This document shows, piece after piece, positions 54,351 through 63,944 of a stretch of 64,000 nt of DNA. Source of the DNA: Arthrobacter rhombi (lineage in GTDB: Bacteria; Actinomycetota; Actinomycetes; Actinomycetales; Micrococcaceae); the NCBI RefSeq assembly GCF_900163545.1, contig NZ_FUHW01000007.1, positions 23,235-87,234 of the forward strand, given 5' to 3'. Made by a program: the position numbers and the translations under genes. The notes beneath the pieces were generated by a model that was not told the DNA's origin, did no database searches, and saw nothing but the letters and a program-made list of their open reading frames with translations. Numbering within the stretch: the first letter of the stretch is position 1; every line of letters begins with the position of its first letter.

Positions 54351-54374
54351 GGTGCGGATTCCACGCACCCACCG
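54351..54374 (+). promoter_or_regulatory. Possible structured leader upstream of the Tmm-like gene
   Basis: GGTGCG (54351-54356) pairs with CGCACC (54364-54369); ACGGTG (54349-54354) can instead pair with CACCGT (54369-54374), so two alternative stems exist. The 346-base gap 54174-54519 holds no gene; I do not recognise a known riboswitch in it. Confidence 0.35.
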
Positions 54375-54519
54375 TCCGTAAGAACCGCAGCGGAACTTCA
54401 GCGCGGCAGGCGGTATGACAGACGACTGAAGCCGTGCGTCGAGGTGTACTACCGGTTCTCCGGGACTCCGTGCGGCCCAGCTGATGCAGGGGCCGAAGAG
54501 GCCGGAAGGATGGATTTTC

Positions 54520-55917
54520 GTGGCACAACGCGTGGCAATTATTGGGGCCGGACCCAGCGGCATGGCACAACTGCGCGCCTTCGAGGCAGCACGGCAGGCA
54601 GGTAAGGACGTCCCGGAGGTCGTCTGCTACGAAAAGCAGGACGACTGGGGCGGGCAATGGAACTACAACTGGCGCACCGGGATCGATGAGTTCGGCGAGC
54701 CGGTGCACTCGAGCATGTACCGCAACCTCTGGTCCAATGGCCCCAAGGAAGCGCTGGAATTCAGCGACTACAGCTTCGACGAACATTTCGGCCGCCCGAT
54801 TTCCTCCTACCCACCACGACCGGTGCTGTGGGACTACATCGACGGGCGGATGGCCCAGTCCGGGCTCAAGGAGCAGGTCAACTTCTGCCATGCGGTGCGG
54901 TGGGTCCACTATAGCGAGCAGTCGCAGAAGTTCACGGTGGTCGTGGATGACCTGTCCGCAGGCACCAGCAAGACCGAGGAATTCGACCACGTCGTCGTCG
55001 GTTCCGGACACTTCAGTTTCCCCAACGTCCCCGACTTCGCAGGCATCGAGACCTTCCACGGGACCTTGCACCACGCCCACGACTTCCGCGGTGCCGAGAA
55101 GCTGGCCGATCAGGACGTCCTGCTGATCGGCGCCAGCTATTCAGCCGAGGACATCGGCGTCCAGGCCTTCAAGATGGGTGCACGTTCGGTGACGCTGAGC
55201 TACCGCAGCGGCCCCATGGGCTACGACTGGCCCACCGGCATGCAGGAAGTACCGCTGATCGATCGGTTCGAGGGCCAGATCGTCCACTTCGTCGACGGCA
55301 CCTCCCTGCACGTTGACGCAGTGATCCTGTGCACCGGCTATCTGCATAAGTACCCGTTCCTTCCTGCCGACGTGGCGCTGAATTCGCCCAATAACGTCTA
55401 CCCGGACGGCCTGTACCGCGGCGTCGTCTCCGACGTCAACGAGAAGCTCTTCTACCTCGGTGCCCAGGACCAGTGGTTCACCTTCAACATGTTCGACGCC
55501 CAGGCCTGGTATGTGCGTGATGTGATCCTCGGGGAAGCCCAGCTGCCCTCGGCCCAGGAGCGCACCGAGCATATGCGCCGCTGGCGTGAGAGCTTCCTGG
55601 CCATCGACGGCGATGCCGATGAAGTACGGTTCCAGGCCGACTACATCCGTGACCTGCTCGAGGCCACCGACTACCCGCCCTTCGACGTCGATGAGGTCGT
55701 GGAGATCTTCCTGGCCTGGAAGGAAGATAAGCAGAAGAACATCCTGACCTACCGGGACAAGACCTACAGGTCGGTGAAGACCGGAACGATGGCGGCCACG
55801 CACCATACCCCGTGGCTGCGCGAATTGGATGACAGTCTGGAACGCTATCTTTCGACCCCTGAAGTCGACCCCCTGGAGGAGATGGTGGACGGCGAGGTCC
55901 AGGAGGCGGGCCGGTAG
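54520..55917 (+). CDS. tmm: Flavin-containing monooxygenase, trimethylamine monooxygenase-like
   Basis: 465 residues, cytoplasmic. FAD motif IIGAGPSGMAQLRAF, FMO signature FHGTLHHAHDF, and NADPH motif IGASYSAEDIG are all present. MYRNLWSNGPKEALEF, QDQWFTFNMFDAQAW and TGTMAATHHTPW match closely what I remember of bacterial trimethylamine monooxygenase (Tmm), which makes trimethylamine N-oxide with NADPH and O2. GTG 54520 follows GGAAGGA by nine bases and gives the normal Tmm N-terminus; the frame is open from 54484. Followed by an aldehyde dehydrogenase, 150 bases on. Substrate could also be another small amine or sulfide. Confidence 0.82.
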   Translation: MAQRVAIIGAGPSGMAQLRAFEAARQAGKDVPEVVCYEKQDDWGGQWNYNWRTGIDEFGEPVHSSMYRNLWSNGPKEALEFSDYSFDEHFGRPISSYPPRPVLWDYIDGRMAQSGLKEQVNFCHAVRWVHYSEQSQKFTVVVDDLSAGTSKTEEFDHVVVGSGHFSFPNVPDFAGIETFHGTLHHAHDFRGAEKLADQDVLLIGASYSAEDIGVQAFKMGARSVTLSYRSGPMGYDWPTGMQEVPLIDRFEGQIVHFVDGTSLHVDAVILCTGYLHKYPFLPADVALNSPNNVYPDGLYRGVVSDVNEKLFYLGAQDQWFTFNMFDAQAWYVRDVILGEAQLPSAQERTEHMRRWRESFLAIDGDADEVRFQADYIRDLLEATDYPPFDVDEVVEIFLAWKEDKQKNILTYRDKTYRSVKTGTMAATHHTPWLRELDDSLERYLSTPEVDPLEEMVDGEVQEAGR

Positions 55918-56067
55918 TACTTCCCGGGCCGGCACCGGAACGCTGCGCTGGTATCCACCCCAGGAACCCGGAAAGACAAGACACCCGAGGTGTTCCACGG
56001 CAGAGTGGAGGTTAGCGACCACCACGCGTCCTCACCACGAGCGGCGCACGCAGCAAAGGAGCAGCCC

Positions 56068-57498
56068 ATGAGTACGCAGCCGGCCCCCCAGCCATTGACC
56101 TACCAGGACCTCATGGGGCGGATCTCCGCACCGGGGGAGGGGCGGAGCATCACCGACCCGGCGACAGGGCAGGAAGTCGGGCGGTCCCCGGCGGGGACCG
56201 TCGCCGACCTGAACGCCGCCGTCGCCGTAGCCAGGTCGGCTCAGCCGGGGTGGGGTGCCCGCTCCCACGGCGAGCGCAGCGGATACCTCAACGCTGCCGC
56301 CGACGCGGTGGAGGCTTCCGCCGAGGCGTTGGCCGAACTACTCTCCCGCGAACAGGGCAAGCCGCTGAACGGGCCCAACGCCCGCTTCGAAGTGGGGGCC
56401 TGCTCGGCCTGGCTGCGGGCGGCAGCCGCTTTCGAACTCGAACCCGAGGTCGTGGTGGACGACGGTGAAACCCATGCCGTGGTGCACTACCGTCCACTGG
56501 GGGTCGTGGGGGCCATCGGCCCGTGGAACTGGCCGATGATGATCTCCGTCTGGCAGATCGCCCCGTCACTGCGCATGGGCAATACGGTGGTCCTCAAACC
56601 CAGCGAATACACCCCGCTATCGGTGCTGGGCCTGGCAGCCGTGCTGAACCAGGTGCTGCCCGAGGGGCTGCTGCAGGTCATCCCCGGGGGCCGCGACGTC
56701 GGGGAGGCACTGTCGGGGCATGCGGATGTCGACAAGATCATGTTCACCGGCTCCACCGCCACCGGAAAGGCGATCATCCGCTCCTCCGCCGATACGGTGA
56801 AGCGCCTGACCCTTGAACTGGGCGGCAACGACGCGGGGATCGTGCTCGACGACGTCGACCCCCAGGCCATTGCCGAGGACCTGTTCTGGGGCGCCTTCAT
56901 CAACACCGGGCAAACCTGCGCGGCCATGAAACGGCTCTACGTTCCGGAGGCCATCTACGAACAGGTCTGCGATGCCCTGGTCGAGGTCGCTGCCAAGATG
57001 CCCATGGGTGTGGGGCTGGACGAGAACAACGTCCTGGGGCCCCTACAGAACCAGGCTCAATACGACGTCGTGGCCCGGCTCGTCGACGCGGCGAAGGCCT
57101 CGGGGGCCCGGGTGCTCATCGGTGGGGAACCGGAATCCGGTCAGCCCGGGTACTTCTACCCGACGACCCTGATCGCCGACATCGACAACGCCAACCCGCT
57201 GGTGGCCGAAGAACAGTTCGGCCCGGCCCTGCCGATCATCCGCTACTCCACGATCGAGGAAGCCGTCGAGATGGCCAATGGCCTGGACGTGGGCCTGGGG
57301 GCCTCCGTCTGGTCGGCCGACCCGGCACGGGCCCGGGAGGTCGCCGCCCGGATCGAGGCCGGCACCGTATGGATCAACAAGCACGGTGCCGTGGACCCAC
57401 GGATCCCCTTCGGCGGGGTCAAGCAGTCCGGCTACGGACTCGAATTCGGTGTTGCCGGGCTCAAGGCCCTAGGCGTCCCGCAGGTCATTGCCGGCTGA
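56068..57498 (+). CDS. Aldehyde dehydrogenase family protein
   Basis: 476 residues, cytoplasmic. Landmarks are VGAIGPWNWPM, FTGSTATGK, the catalytic Glu in LELGGND, catalytic Cys in GQTCAAMKR and EEQFGPALP. KHGAVDPRIPFGGVKQSG near the end is typical. ATG 56068 follows AAAGGAG; the open frame upstream is without a ribosome-binding site. Behind the Tmm-like gene it may remove the aldehyde formed when methylated amines are broken down, which is inference. Confidence 0.92.
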   Translation: MSTQPAPQPLTYQDLMGRISAPGEGRSITDPATGQEVGRSPAGTVADLNAAVAVARSAQPGWGARSHGERSGYLNAAADAVEASAEALAELLSREQGKPLNGPNARFEVGACSAWLRAAAAFELEPEVVVDDGETHAVVHYRPLGVVGAIGPWNWPMMISVWQIAPSLRMGNTVVLKPSEYTPLSVLGLAAVLNQVLPEGLLQVIPGGRDVGEALSGHADVDKIMFTGSTATGKAIIRSSADTVKRLTLELGGNDAGIVLDDVDPQAIAEDLFWGAFINTGQTCAAMKRLYVPEAIYEQVCDALVEVAAKMPMGVGLDENNVLGPLQNQAQYDVVARLVDAAKASGARVLIGGEPESGQPGYFYPTTLIADIDNANPLVAEEQFGPALPIIRYSTIEEAVEMANGLDVGLGASVWSADPARAREVAARIEAGTVWINKHGAVDPRIPFGGVKQSGYGLEFGVAGLKALGVPQVIAG

Positions 57499-57506
57499 CC
57501 CGTCGG

Positions 57507-57524
57507 CACGGGACGTTTCCCGTG
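57507..57524. terminator. Bidirectional terminator
   Basis: Perfect 7-bp arms CACGGGA (57507-57513) and TCCCGTG (57518-57524), tetraloop CGTT, squeezed between the stops of two converging genes. Confidence 0.7.
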
Positions 57525-59183
57525 TCAGCTTCGCCGCCGGCGTGAGGTCCAGGCCAGATAACCACCCAGGGCGCCTACTCCTCCCACGCCGGCGGTGAAA
57601 AGGGCTTGTGGCCACCGGTGCCAGCGGGTCGGCTGGCTGCCGACGAGTCCGCCGACAGCGGTGATCAGCGCCGCGGTGACCAGCCCGGCCACGATGCGGT
57701 TTCCGGTATGGTCCAACCGGTCCATGAGCTCATCGAGTTCCTCGGTGCGGATGCGCACGTCCACGCCTCCACTTTCCAAAATCTCGGTGGCCCGGCGGAT
57801 CAGCTCGGGGGCTTCGGCCCCCAGGTTCATGGCCTCCGAGGCGATGAGCTTGAGATGTTCGGCGACGGCACCGGGGGAAACCGAAGCCAGCATCAGCCGC
57901 CGCGCATAGGGGGAGACCTCGGAGAGCAGATCGAAGGACGGGTCGACCTCCTGGCCCAACCCCTCGGCCATGGCCAGCATCTTGATGAGCAAGGCGGTAT
58001 CGGGTGGGAGCCGGAGCTGGTGGCGACGCAACATGGCGACCACGTCATTGACGATGAGCGTCAGCGGGACCTCCGCTAACGGTTGATCGGCATAGCGGTC
58101 CAACAGCTGGGCCAGGTGGGCCTGGAGTTCGGCCCGCCGGCTCGTCTGCCCGGCCCCGCACAGCCGCAACAGGGCCGTGGTCATCCGGTGGGGGTCCCGG
58201 AGGACGATGGCTTGCAGCAGCTTCACGAGTTGGCGTTTCAGCTCGTCGCTGACGTGTCCGACCATGCCGAAGTCGATGATGCCGAACCGTCCGTCGCCCT
58301 CGACGAAGAAGTTCCCCGGATGCGGATCGGCATGAAAGAAACCGTGTTCGAAAACCATCCGCAGCAGCACGTTGCACGCCCGGGACGCCACCTCGGAGGG
58401 GTCCAGGCCTGCGGCATGCAGGCCCTGCACATCGGTGATTTTCAGCCCGCGCATCCGCTGAAGTGTCAACACCCGCGACGTCGTCGTACTCCAGAAGACC
58501 TCGGGGATATGGACCTTCTCATCGGTGGCGAAGTCCTTGGCGAACCGTTCGGCGTTGCGGCCTTCCGCCAGATAGTCCAGTTCCCCGCGCAACGTCCGGG
58601 CAAACTCGTCGACGGTATCTGCCAGCCGCAATCCCCGGGCCGTGGCCGAAGCCTGTTCGGCCAGCTTGGCGATCTCTGCCATGATCTCCAGGTCGTTGTT
58701 GACCTGTTCCACGATTCCGGGGCGGCGCACCTTGACCACCACGTCACGTCCCTGGACCGTGGCCACATGGGCCTGACCGATGGAACCGGTGGCCAGTGGG
58801 GTGGGATCCATGGTGGACAGAAGTTTCGCGGCTTCGGGACCCAGCTCGGCCTCGATCACTGCCCGGATCTCGGTGAAGGGCACTGAAGGGGTTCCGTCCT
58901 GGAGTTGAGCCAGTTCGGCCACGTACTCGGCAGGCAACAAATCAGAGCGGGTGGAAAGAACCTGCCCGAACTTCACATAGACGGCCCCCAGATCCTCCAG
59001 GGCGAGGCGGAGTCGTTGGGGGAGGCCCTGGTCCTTTCCCTGGCCGGCGGGGAACCGGGCCGCCGGACCCAGGATGCGGGCATCCACCCCGAGGGCGGCG
59101 AGCAGGAAGCCCAAACCGTGCCGGCTGAAGGTCTCGGCAATATCGCGGAAGCGTTCGCGGCGACCGGTCATGGCATGCCACAT
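57525..59183 (-). CDS. UbiB/ABC1 family atypical kinase
   Basis: 552 residues. Family motifs: KFGQ at 71-74 (the KxGQ inhibitory motif), ATGSIGQAHVA (A-rich nucleotide loop), VVVKVRRPG (ATP-binding Lys), FFHADPHPGNFFVEGDG (catalytic) and IIDFGMVG (metal). Two hydrophobic segments at the C-terminus (IVAGLVTAALITAVGGLVG, and LFTAGVGGVGALGGYLAW) anchor it to the membrane. Such proteins support isoprenoid quinone (here menaquinone) or lipid biology. Start ATG 59183 with GGGAA upstream, or ATG 59171. Stands alone. Confidence 0.93.
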   Translation of the reverse strand: MWHAMTGRRERFRDIAETFSRHGLGFLLAALGVDARILGPAARFPAGQGKDQGLPQRLRLALEDLGAVYVKFGQVLSTRSDLLPAEYVAELAQLQDGTPSVPFTEIRAVIEAELGPEAAKLLSTMDPTPLATGSIGQAHVATVQGRDVVVKVRRPGIVEQVNNDLEIMAEIAKLAEQASATARGLRLADTVDEFARTLRGELDYLAEGRNAERFAKDFATDEKVHIPEVFWSTTTSRVLTLQRMRGLKITDVQGLHAAGLDPSEVASRACNVLLRMVFEHGFFHADPHPGNFFVEGDGRFGIIDFGMVGHVSDELKRQLVKLLQAIVLRDPHRMTTALLRLCGAGQTSRRAELQAHLAQLLDRYADQPLAEVPLTLIVNDVVAMLRRHQLRLPPDTALLIKMLAMAEGLGQEVDPSFDLLSEVSPYARRLMLASVSPGAVAEHLKLIASEAMNLGAEAPELIRRATEILESGGVDVRIRTEELDELMDRLDHTGNRIVAGLVTAALITAVGGLVGSQPTRWHRWPQALFTAGVGGVGALGGYLAWTSRRRRS

Positions 59184-59250
59184 CGTAAGCAGGTTCCCAT
59201 GTCGGTCATGCTATCGTCCCGTGCAACCACCCCAACCATCCAGGAGCGTC

Positions 59251-59958
59251 ATGGCCACCCCGCATATCTCAGCAGAACCCGGCGACTTCGCACCCCATGT
59301 GCTGATGCCCGGGGATCCGCGACGCGCCCAGCGCATCGCCGAAACCTTCTTGGAGAACCCGAGACTGGTGACCGAGGTCCGCGGCATCCAGGGGTATACC
59401 GGAACCGTCGACGGCCAGCCGGTATCGGTGATGGCCTCGGGGATGGGCAGTCCCTCGATCAGCATCTACGCGACCGAACTGGCCAGGTTCTATGGGGTGA
59501 AGCGGATCATCAGGGTCGGCACCATGGGCAGCATGCAACCGCAGCTGAAGGTCGGAGACGTGGTGGCTGCCGCAGCAGCCCACACCACCTCGGCGATGAC
59601 CGCCGTCAGTTTCCCCGGCGTGCATATGAGCCATACCCCCGATTTCGGGTTGTTGCGCGCCGCCGTCGCCCACGGAGAAGACAGCGGGAAGAGGGTCCAC
59701 GTCGGTTCCGTGCTGACCAGCGACGACTTCTACAACGGCGATCCCGAGGCCATGGCCCGACTCGCCGACGCCGGAACCCTGGCGGTGGAGATGGAAGCTG
59801 CCGCCCTGTATGCGGTGGGCATGCGCGAGGGCATCGAGACCCTGATGCTGGGCACCGTTTCCGACGGCAGCCCCGGTTCTTCCGACCTCACCGCGCAGGA
59901 ACGTGAGGAGACCTTCACCGAGATGGTGGGGTTCGCGCTGGCGGCCTTGCGCTCCTGA
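59251..59958 (+). CDS. deoD: Purine-nucleoside phosphorylase (DeoD type)
   Basis: 235 residues, cytoplasmic, hexameric family that phosphorolyses purine (deoxy)ribonucleosides. Landmarks are HVLMPGDPRRAQRIAE, ASGMGSPSISIYATEL, RVGTMGSMQPQLKVGDV, and VEMEAAALYAVG, with the acid-base Asp in TVSDGSPGS. ATG 59251 has CAGGAG five bases upstream; divergent from the UbiB-like gene. No other salvage gene is adjacent. Confidence 0.95.
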   Translation: MATPHISAEPGDFAPHVLMPGDPRRAQRIAETFLENPRLVTEVRGIQGYTGTVDGQPVSVMASGMGSPSISIYATELARFYGVKRIIRVGTMGSMQPQLKVGDVVAAAAAHTTSAMTAVSFPGVHMSHTPDFGLLRAAVAHGEDSGKRVHVGSVLTSDDFYNGDPEAMARLADAGTLAVEMEAAALYAVGMREGIETLMLGTVSDGSPGSSDLTAQEREETFTEMVGFALAALRS

Positions 59959-60061
59959 GGTCCGCGCCGGCCCGCGTGGTGCTCTGGGCAGAACAGGCCG
60001 TATCGGAGATAGTGGGCGGACGGGACCGAACCATCCCGTCCGTGCCAGCAGGAGGACCGTG

Positions 60062-61606
60062 ATGACAACGCCGTCAAACGAACCAGACACCCGACCGAAC
60101 GAAGCCCCTCGAGACACCGCAGAGGACGACGAACAGGCGCCCGGGCTCCGCGAACCCGCCGAAAGCCCGGCCATCTTGATGCGCAAACGGATCGGGCTGT
60201 TCGCCGGGCCGGTCCTGGCCGTCGTCGTTTTCTTCCTCCTGCCCGGTGACCTGGCCCAACCGGCACGGCTGACGGCAGCGGTGGCGACCGTGATGGCGCT
60301 GTGGTGGATGACCGAGGCGATCCCGTTGGCTGCCACCGCGCTGCTTCCGCTCGTCTTATTCCCCGTGCTTAACATCGCCGGCATGGCGGATGCGGCCACA
60401 CCCTATGCGAATCCGATCATCTTCTTGTTCATGGGTGGATTCATGTTGGCGTTGGCTTTGCAGCGGTGGAACCTGCACCGGCGGATCGCGCTGGCCACCG
60501 TATTGCTGGTGGGCACCAAACCCCGCCAACTGATCGGCGGGTTCATGATCGCCACCGGGTTCATGAGCATGTGGGTTTCCAACACGGCCACGGCGGTCAT
60601 GATGCTGCCCATCGGTATGTCGGTGCTGGCCTTGACCGCACGGATGAGCGAGGACCAGAAGGTCCCGCCGAAATTCGGGATCGCCCTGATGCTCGGCATC
60701 GCCTACTCCGCCTCCATCGGCTCGCTGGGAACCATCATCGGCACCCCACCGAACGCCCTGATGGTCGGCTACCTGCAGCAGGCCCACGACATCAACATCG
60801 GCTTCGGCCAGTGGATGCTGGTGGGCGTTCCCATGTCGGTCGTCTTCATGGTCATGGCCTGGTACCTGCTCACCTTCGTGATCTTCAAGCCCGAGATCAC
60901 CGAGATCCCGGGCGGACGCAAGCTCATCTCCGATGAGTACCGGAAGCTGGGCCGGATGAACGTCGGCGAGAAACTGGTGCTGGTGATCTTCGTGCTCGCC
61001 GCCGCCTCCTGGATCACCGTCCCGCTGCTGTGGCCCGATACCTCCATCGAGGACGCCGTGATCGCGATGTGCGTCGCCGTGGCCCTGTTCATCATCCCGG
61101 CCAATCCGCGCAAGGGCGTCCCGCTGCTGAACTGGGGCGCCGCGAAGGAACTTCCGTGGGACATCCTGTTGCTCTTCGGTGGCGGGCTGGCACTGTCGGC
61201 ACAATTCACCGAAACGGGCCTGAGCAAATGGGTCGGGGAACAGGTGGACGGCCTGGGTTTCCTGCCCGTGGTGATCCTGATCGCCGCCGTGGCACTCATT
61301 GTGCTGGGCCTGACGGAACTGACCAGCAACACCGCCACCGCGGCCGCCTTCCTGCCACTGATCGGAGGGGTCGCCGTCGGCCTGGGGCTGGACCCGATGC
61401 TCCTGGTGATTCCCGTAGCCATTGCCGCAACCTGCGCCTTCATGCTGCCGGTGGCCACCCCACCGAACGCCATCGCCTACTCCAGTGGCTACGTCGAGAT
61501 CTCCGACATGCTCAAGGCGGGCATCTGGCTGAACCTCATCTCCCTGGTCCTCACCACGCTGACCACCATGACCCTGGCGGTCTGGGTGTTCAACATCGTC
61601 TACTAG
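60062..61606 (+). CDS. SLC13/DASS family sodium:carboxylate symporter
   Basis: 514 residues. An acidic N-terminal tail of about 40 residues precedes some 11-12 hydrophobic segments. The two Ser-Asn-Thr motifs that bind Na+ and substrate are at about 173 (SNTATAVMM) and 422 (SNTATAAAF), with PPNA loops after each (GTPPNALMVG; ATPPNAIAYSSG). This is the SdcS/CitT type for C4-dicarboxylates or sulfate. AGGAGG lies six bases before the ATG. Alone between deoD and a thioesterase. Confidence 0.93.
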   Translation: MTTPSNEPDTRPNEAPRDTAEDDEQAPGLREPAESPAILMRKRIGLFAGPVLAVVVFFLLPGDLAQPARLTAAVATVMALWWMTEAIPLAATALLPLVLFPVLNIAGMADAATPYANPIIFLFMGGFMLALALQRWNLHRRIALATVLLVGTKPRQLIGGFMIATGFMSMWVSNTATAVMMLPIGMSVLALTARMSEDQKVPPKFGIALMLGIAYSASIGSLGTIIGTPPNALMVGYLQQAHDINIGFGQWMLVGVPMSVVFMVMAWYLLTFVIFKPEITEIPGGRKLISDEYRKLGRMNVGEKLVLVIFVLAAASWITVPLLWPDTSIEDAVIAMCVAVALFIIPANPRKGVPLLNWGAAKELPWDILLLFGGGLALSAQFTETGLSKWVGEQVDGLGFLPVVILIAAVALIVLGLTELTSNTATAAAFLPLIGGVAVGLGLDPMLLVIPVAIAATCAFMLPVATPPNAIAYSSGYVEISDMLKAGIWLNLISLVLTTLTTMTLAVWVFNIVY

Positions 61607-61636
61607 CGTCCGGGGCCCGAAGGATAGGGTGAAGCG

Positions 61637-62044
61637 ATGAGTTCCACTGACTTCACCATTGCCTTGCGCTGGTCCGACCAAGACGCCAACGGCCACCTGA
61701 ACCACGCGCGTATCGTCACGCTCATGGAGGAAGCCCGGGTGCGGTGGACCCGCATTGAGGACGGGTTTGCCCAGCTCCTGCTCGGTGTTGTCGTCGCATC
61801 GATGACCGTGGACTACCTGGCCCAGGCCGAATACATCCCGTCGATGACCATCAGTCTGGGCATCGAACGCATCGGGACGAAGTCCTTCACCCTGCGCCAT
61901 ACGGGCATCCAACAGGGGACGACGGTCTTCGTGGGCACCACGGTCATCGTCCCACTGGCGGAGGACCGTACCGGGGCACGTGCGCTGAGCGCTGAAGAGC
62001 GCAAAGCGTTGGAACGCCACCGGCTGCAGGACCCGACGAGCTGA
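61637..62044 (+). CDS. Acyl-CoA thioesterase, hotdog fold (4HBT)
   Basis: 135 residues, cytoplasmic. LRWSDQDANGHLNHARIVTLMEEARVRW (as RWSDQDANGHLNHA) is the 4-hydroxybenzoyl-CoA thioesterase/YbgC-type active-site region, with the Asp in DQDANGHLNHA as catalytic candidate. Spaced 30 bases after the transporter; could be co-transcribed. Substrate is some acyl-CoA. Confidence 0.9.
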   Translation: MSSTDFTIALRWSDQDANGHLNHARIVTLMEEARVRWTRIEDGFAQLLLGVVVASMTVDYLAQAEYIPSMTISLGIERIGTKSFTLRHTGIQQGTTVFVGTTVIVPLAEDRTGARALSAEERKALERHRLQDPTS

Positions 62045-62270
62045 CCTGCCAGCGGCACTCGTCGTCCGCGGGAAGCCCGGAGATTTCACGCTGTCCCCGG
62101 ACGGCGGCATCCCAGCGCCCCAGCGGTGGTAAAGTCGAGGGAGATTTGCTTCTGCCGCCCGTGGGTCGCTGAAGCCCTTGATTTTCCCGGTTCGCTCCGG
62201 CGTCGACTATTCACTTGACGCTGCCGGCCGGATACCGCAGAAACCACAACAGCACAGAGAACGGACACTC

Positions 62271-63944
62271 TTGAGAAAAAAGCAGCACCAGACACCGCCC
62301 GCCCTCGCCAAGGGAGCCCTGCGGGTCATGCCCCTGGGTGGCCTCGGCGAGATCGGCCGCAACATGACCGTCTTCGAATACGGCGGCAAGTTGCTCATTG
62401 TCGACTGTGGTGTCCTCTTCCCCGAGGAACAACACCCCGGCGTCGACGTGATCCTGCCGGACTTCTCGGCGATCCGTGACCGTCTGGACGATGTGGTGGG
62501 CCTCGTGCTCACCCACGGCCACGAAGACCATATCGGTGGCATCCCGTACCTGCTGCGCGAACGCGCAGACATCCCACTGATCTCCGCACGCTTGACGCTG
62601 GCCTTCGTGAAGACCAAGCTGCAGGAACACCGGATCAAGCCCAACGTGGTCCAGGTCAAGGAAGGCGAACGCAAGAAGTTCGGGCCCTTCGACCTCGAAT
62701 TCCTGGCCGTCAACCACTCCATCCCCGATGGCCTGGCCGTGGCGATCCGCACCGGTGCCGGCACCGTGCTGGCCACGGGCGACTTCAAGATGGACCAGTT
62801 CCCGCTGGACCGCCGCATCACCGACCTGGCCGGCTTCGCCCGTCTGGGGGAGGAAGGCGTGGACCTGTTCCTGCCGGACTCCACCAACGCCGAGGTTCCG
62901 GGTTTCATGGCCGCCGAAGCAGATCTGCTGCCCGCGATCGACAATGTCATGCGTACCGCCCCGCGCCGCGTGATCGTCTCCTCCTTCGCCTCGCATGTGC
63001 ACCGCATCCAGCAGGTCATCGACTCCGCGCATAAATACGGCCGTAAGGTCGCCTTCGTGGGCCGTTCGATGGTCCGGAACATGGGCACGGCCCGCGAGCT
63101 GGGCTACCTGAAGATCCCGCGCAACGTGCTCGTGGACTTCAAGGAGGTCGACAAGATGGCGCCGGAAAAGGTCGTCATCATCTGCACCGGTTCACAGGGT
63201 GAGCCGATGGCCGCCCTGGCACGGATGGCCAACCAGGACCACATCATCGACCTCGTCGAGGGCGACACCGTCCTGCTGGCCTCCTCGCTGGTTCCGGGTA
63301 ACGAGACCTCGATCTACCGTCTGATCAATGATCTGACGAAGCTCGGCGCCAACGTCGTGCATAAGGGCAACGCGAAGGTCCACGTCTCCGGACATGCCTC
63401 GGCCGGGGAGCTGGTGTACTGCTACAACCTGGTGCGCCCGAAGAACGTCATGCCGGTCCACGGCGAGCACCGCCACCTCAAGGCCAACGCCGAGCTGGCG
63501 ATCCGCACCGGAGTGGATCCCAAGAACGCACTGGTCCTCGAGGACGGTGTGACCGTCGACCTCAAGGACGGCGTCGCCCGCGTCTCGGGCAACGTCGCCG
63601 CCGACTACGTCTACGTCGAGAACATGGTCGCCGGCGCGGCCACGGAGGAGTCCCTGCAGGACCGCATCCGCCTGGCCGAGGACGGCGCGCTGACCGTGCT
63701 GGCCATTGTGGACCCGGAGACCGGTGCCCTGGAAGAGGACCCGGAGTTCTTCCCCGTGGGCTTCAGCTTCTCCGATAAGGACCTCGGCAAGGCTGTCGGC
63801 ATCGTCGAGAAGACGCTCAACGGTCTCAAAGGTGTCAAGACGGGACCCGACGCGGAACGTGCGATCTCCCAGGCCCTGGTGCGCTGGTCCGATCGTGCCC
63901 TGCGCCGCAAGCCCGTCGTCACGGTCATCACCGTCGACGCCTAG
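62271..63944 (+). CDS. rnj: Ribonuclease J
   Basis: 557 residues, cytoplasmic metallo-beta-lactamase/beta-CASP RNase with endo- and 5'-3' exonuclease activity in mRNA decay and rRNA processing. Metal site THGHEDHIGG (residues 81-90), further GDFKMD, PDSTNAE, and the beta-CASP part with SSFASHVHRIQQ, HVSGHAS and PVHGEHRH. Start chosen at TTG 62271; the ribosome-binding site (AGAGAACGGA) is weak, and TTG 62178 or an internal start are possible. The 226-base gap upstream holds a -10-like TAAAGT but no gene. Confidence 0.95.
   Translation: MRKKQHQTPPALAKGALRVMPLGGLGEIGRNMTVFEYGGKLLIVDCGVLFPEEQHPGVDVILPDFSAIRDRLDDVVGLVLTHGHEDHIGGIPYLLRERADIPLISARLTLAFVKTKLQEHRIKPNVVQVKEGERKKFGPFDLEFLAVNHSIPDGLAVAIRTGAGTVLATGDFKMDQFPLDRRITDLAGFARLGEEGVDLFLPDSTNAEVPGFMAAEADLLPAIDNVMRTAPRRVIVSSFASHVHRIQQVIDSAHKYGRKVAFVGRSMVRNMGTARELGYLKIPRNVLVDFKEVDKMAPEKVVIICTGSQGEPMAALARMANQDHIIDLVEGDTVLLASSLVPGNETSIYRLINDLTKLGANVVHKGNAKVHVSGHASAGELVYCYNLVRPKNVMPVHGEHRHLKANAELAIRTGVDPKNALVLEDGVTVDLKDGVARVSGNVAADYVYVENMVAGAATEESLQDRIRLAEDGALTVLAIVDPETGALEEDPEFFPVGFSFSDKDLGKAVGIVEKTLNGLKGVKTGPDAERAISQALVRWSDRALRRKPVVTVITVDA

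Noticed and set aside
54174..54519. Glycine riboswitch controlling the Tmm-like gene
   Set aside because: The conserved core sequences of the glycine aptamer are not present; only unassigned stems are seen.
60356..62110. Long open frame (584 codons) on the minus strand opposite the SLC13 transporter and thioesterase
   Set aside because: Rich in His, Asp, Gly and Gln as an antisense artefact of hydrophobic codons; no ribosome-binding site.
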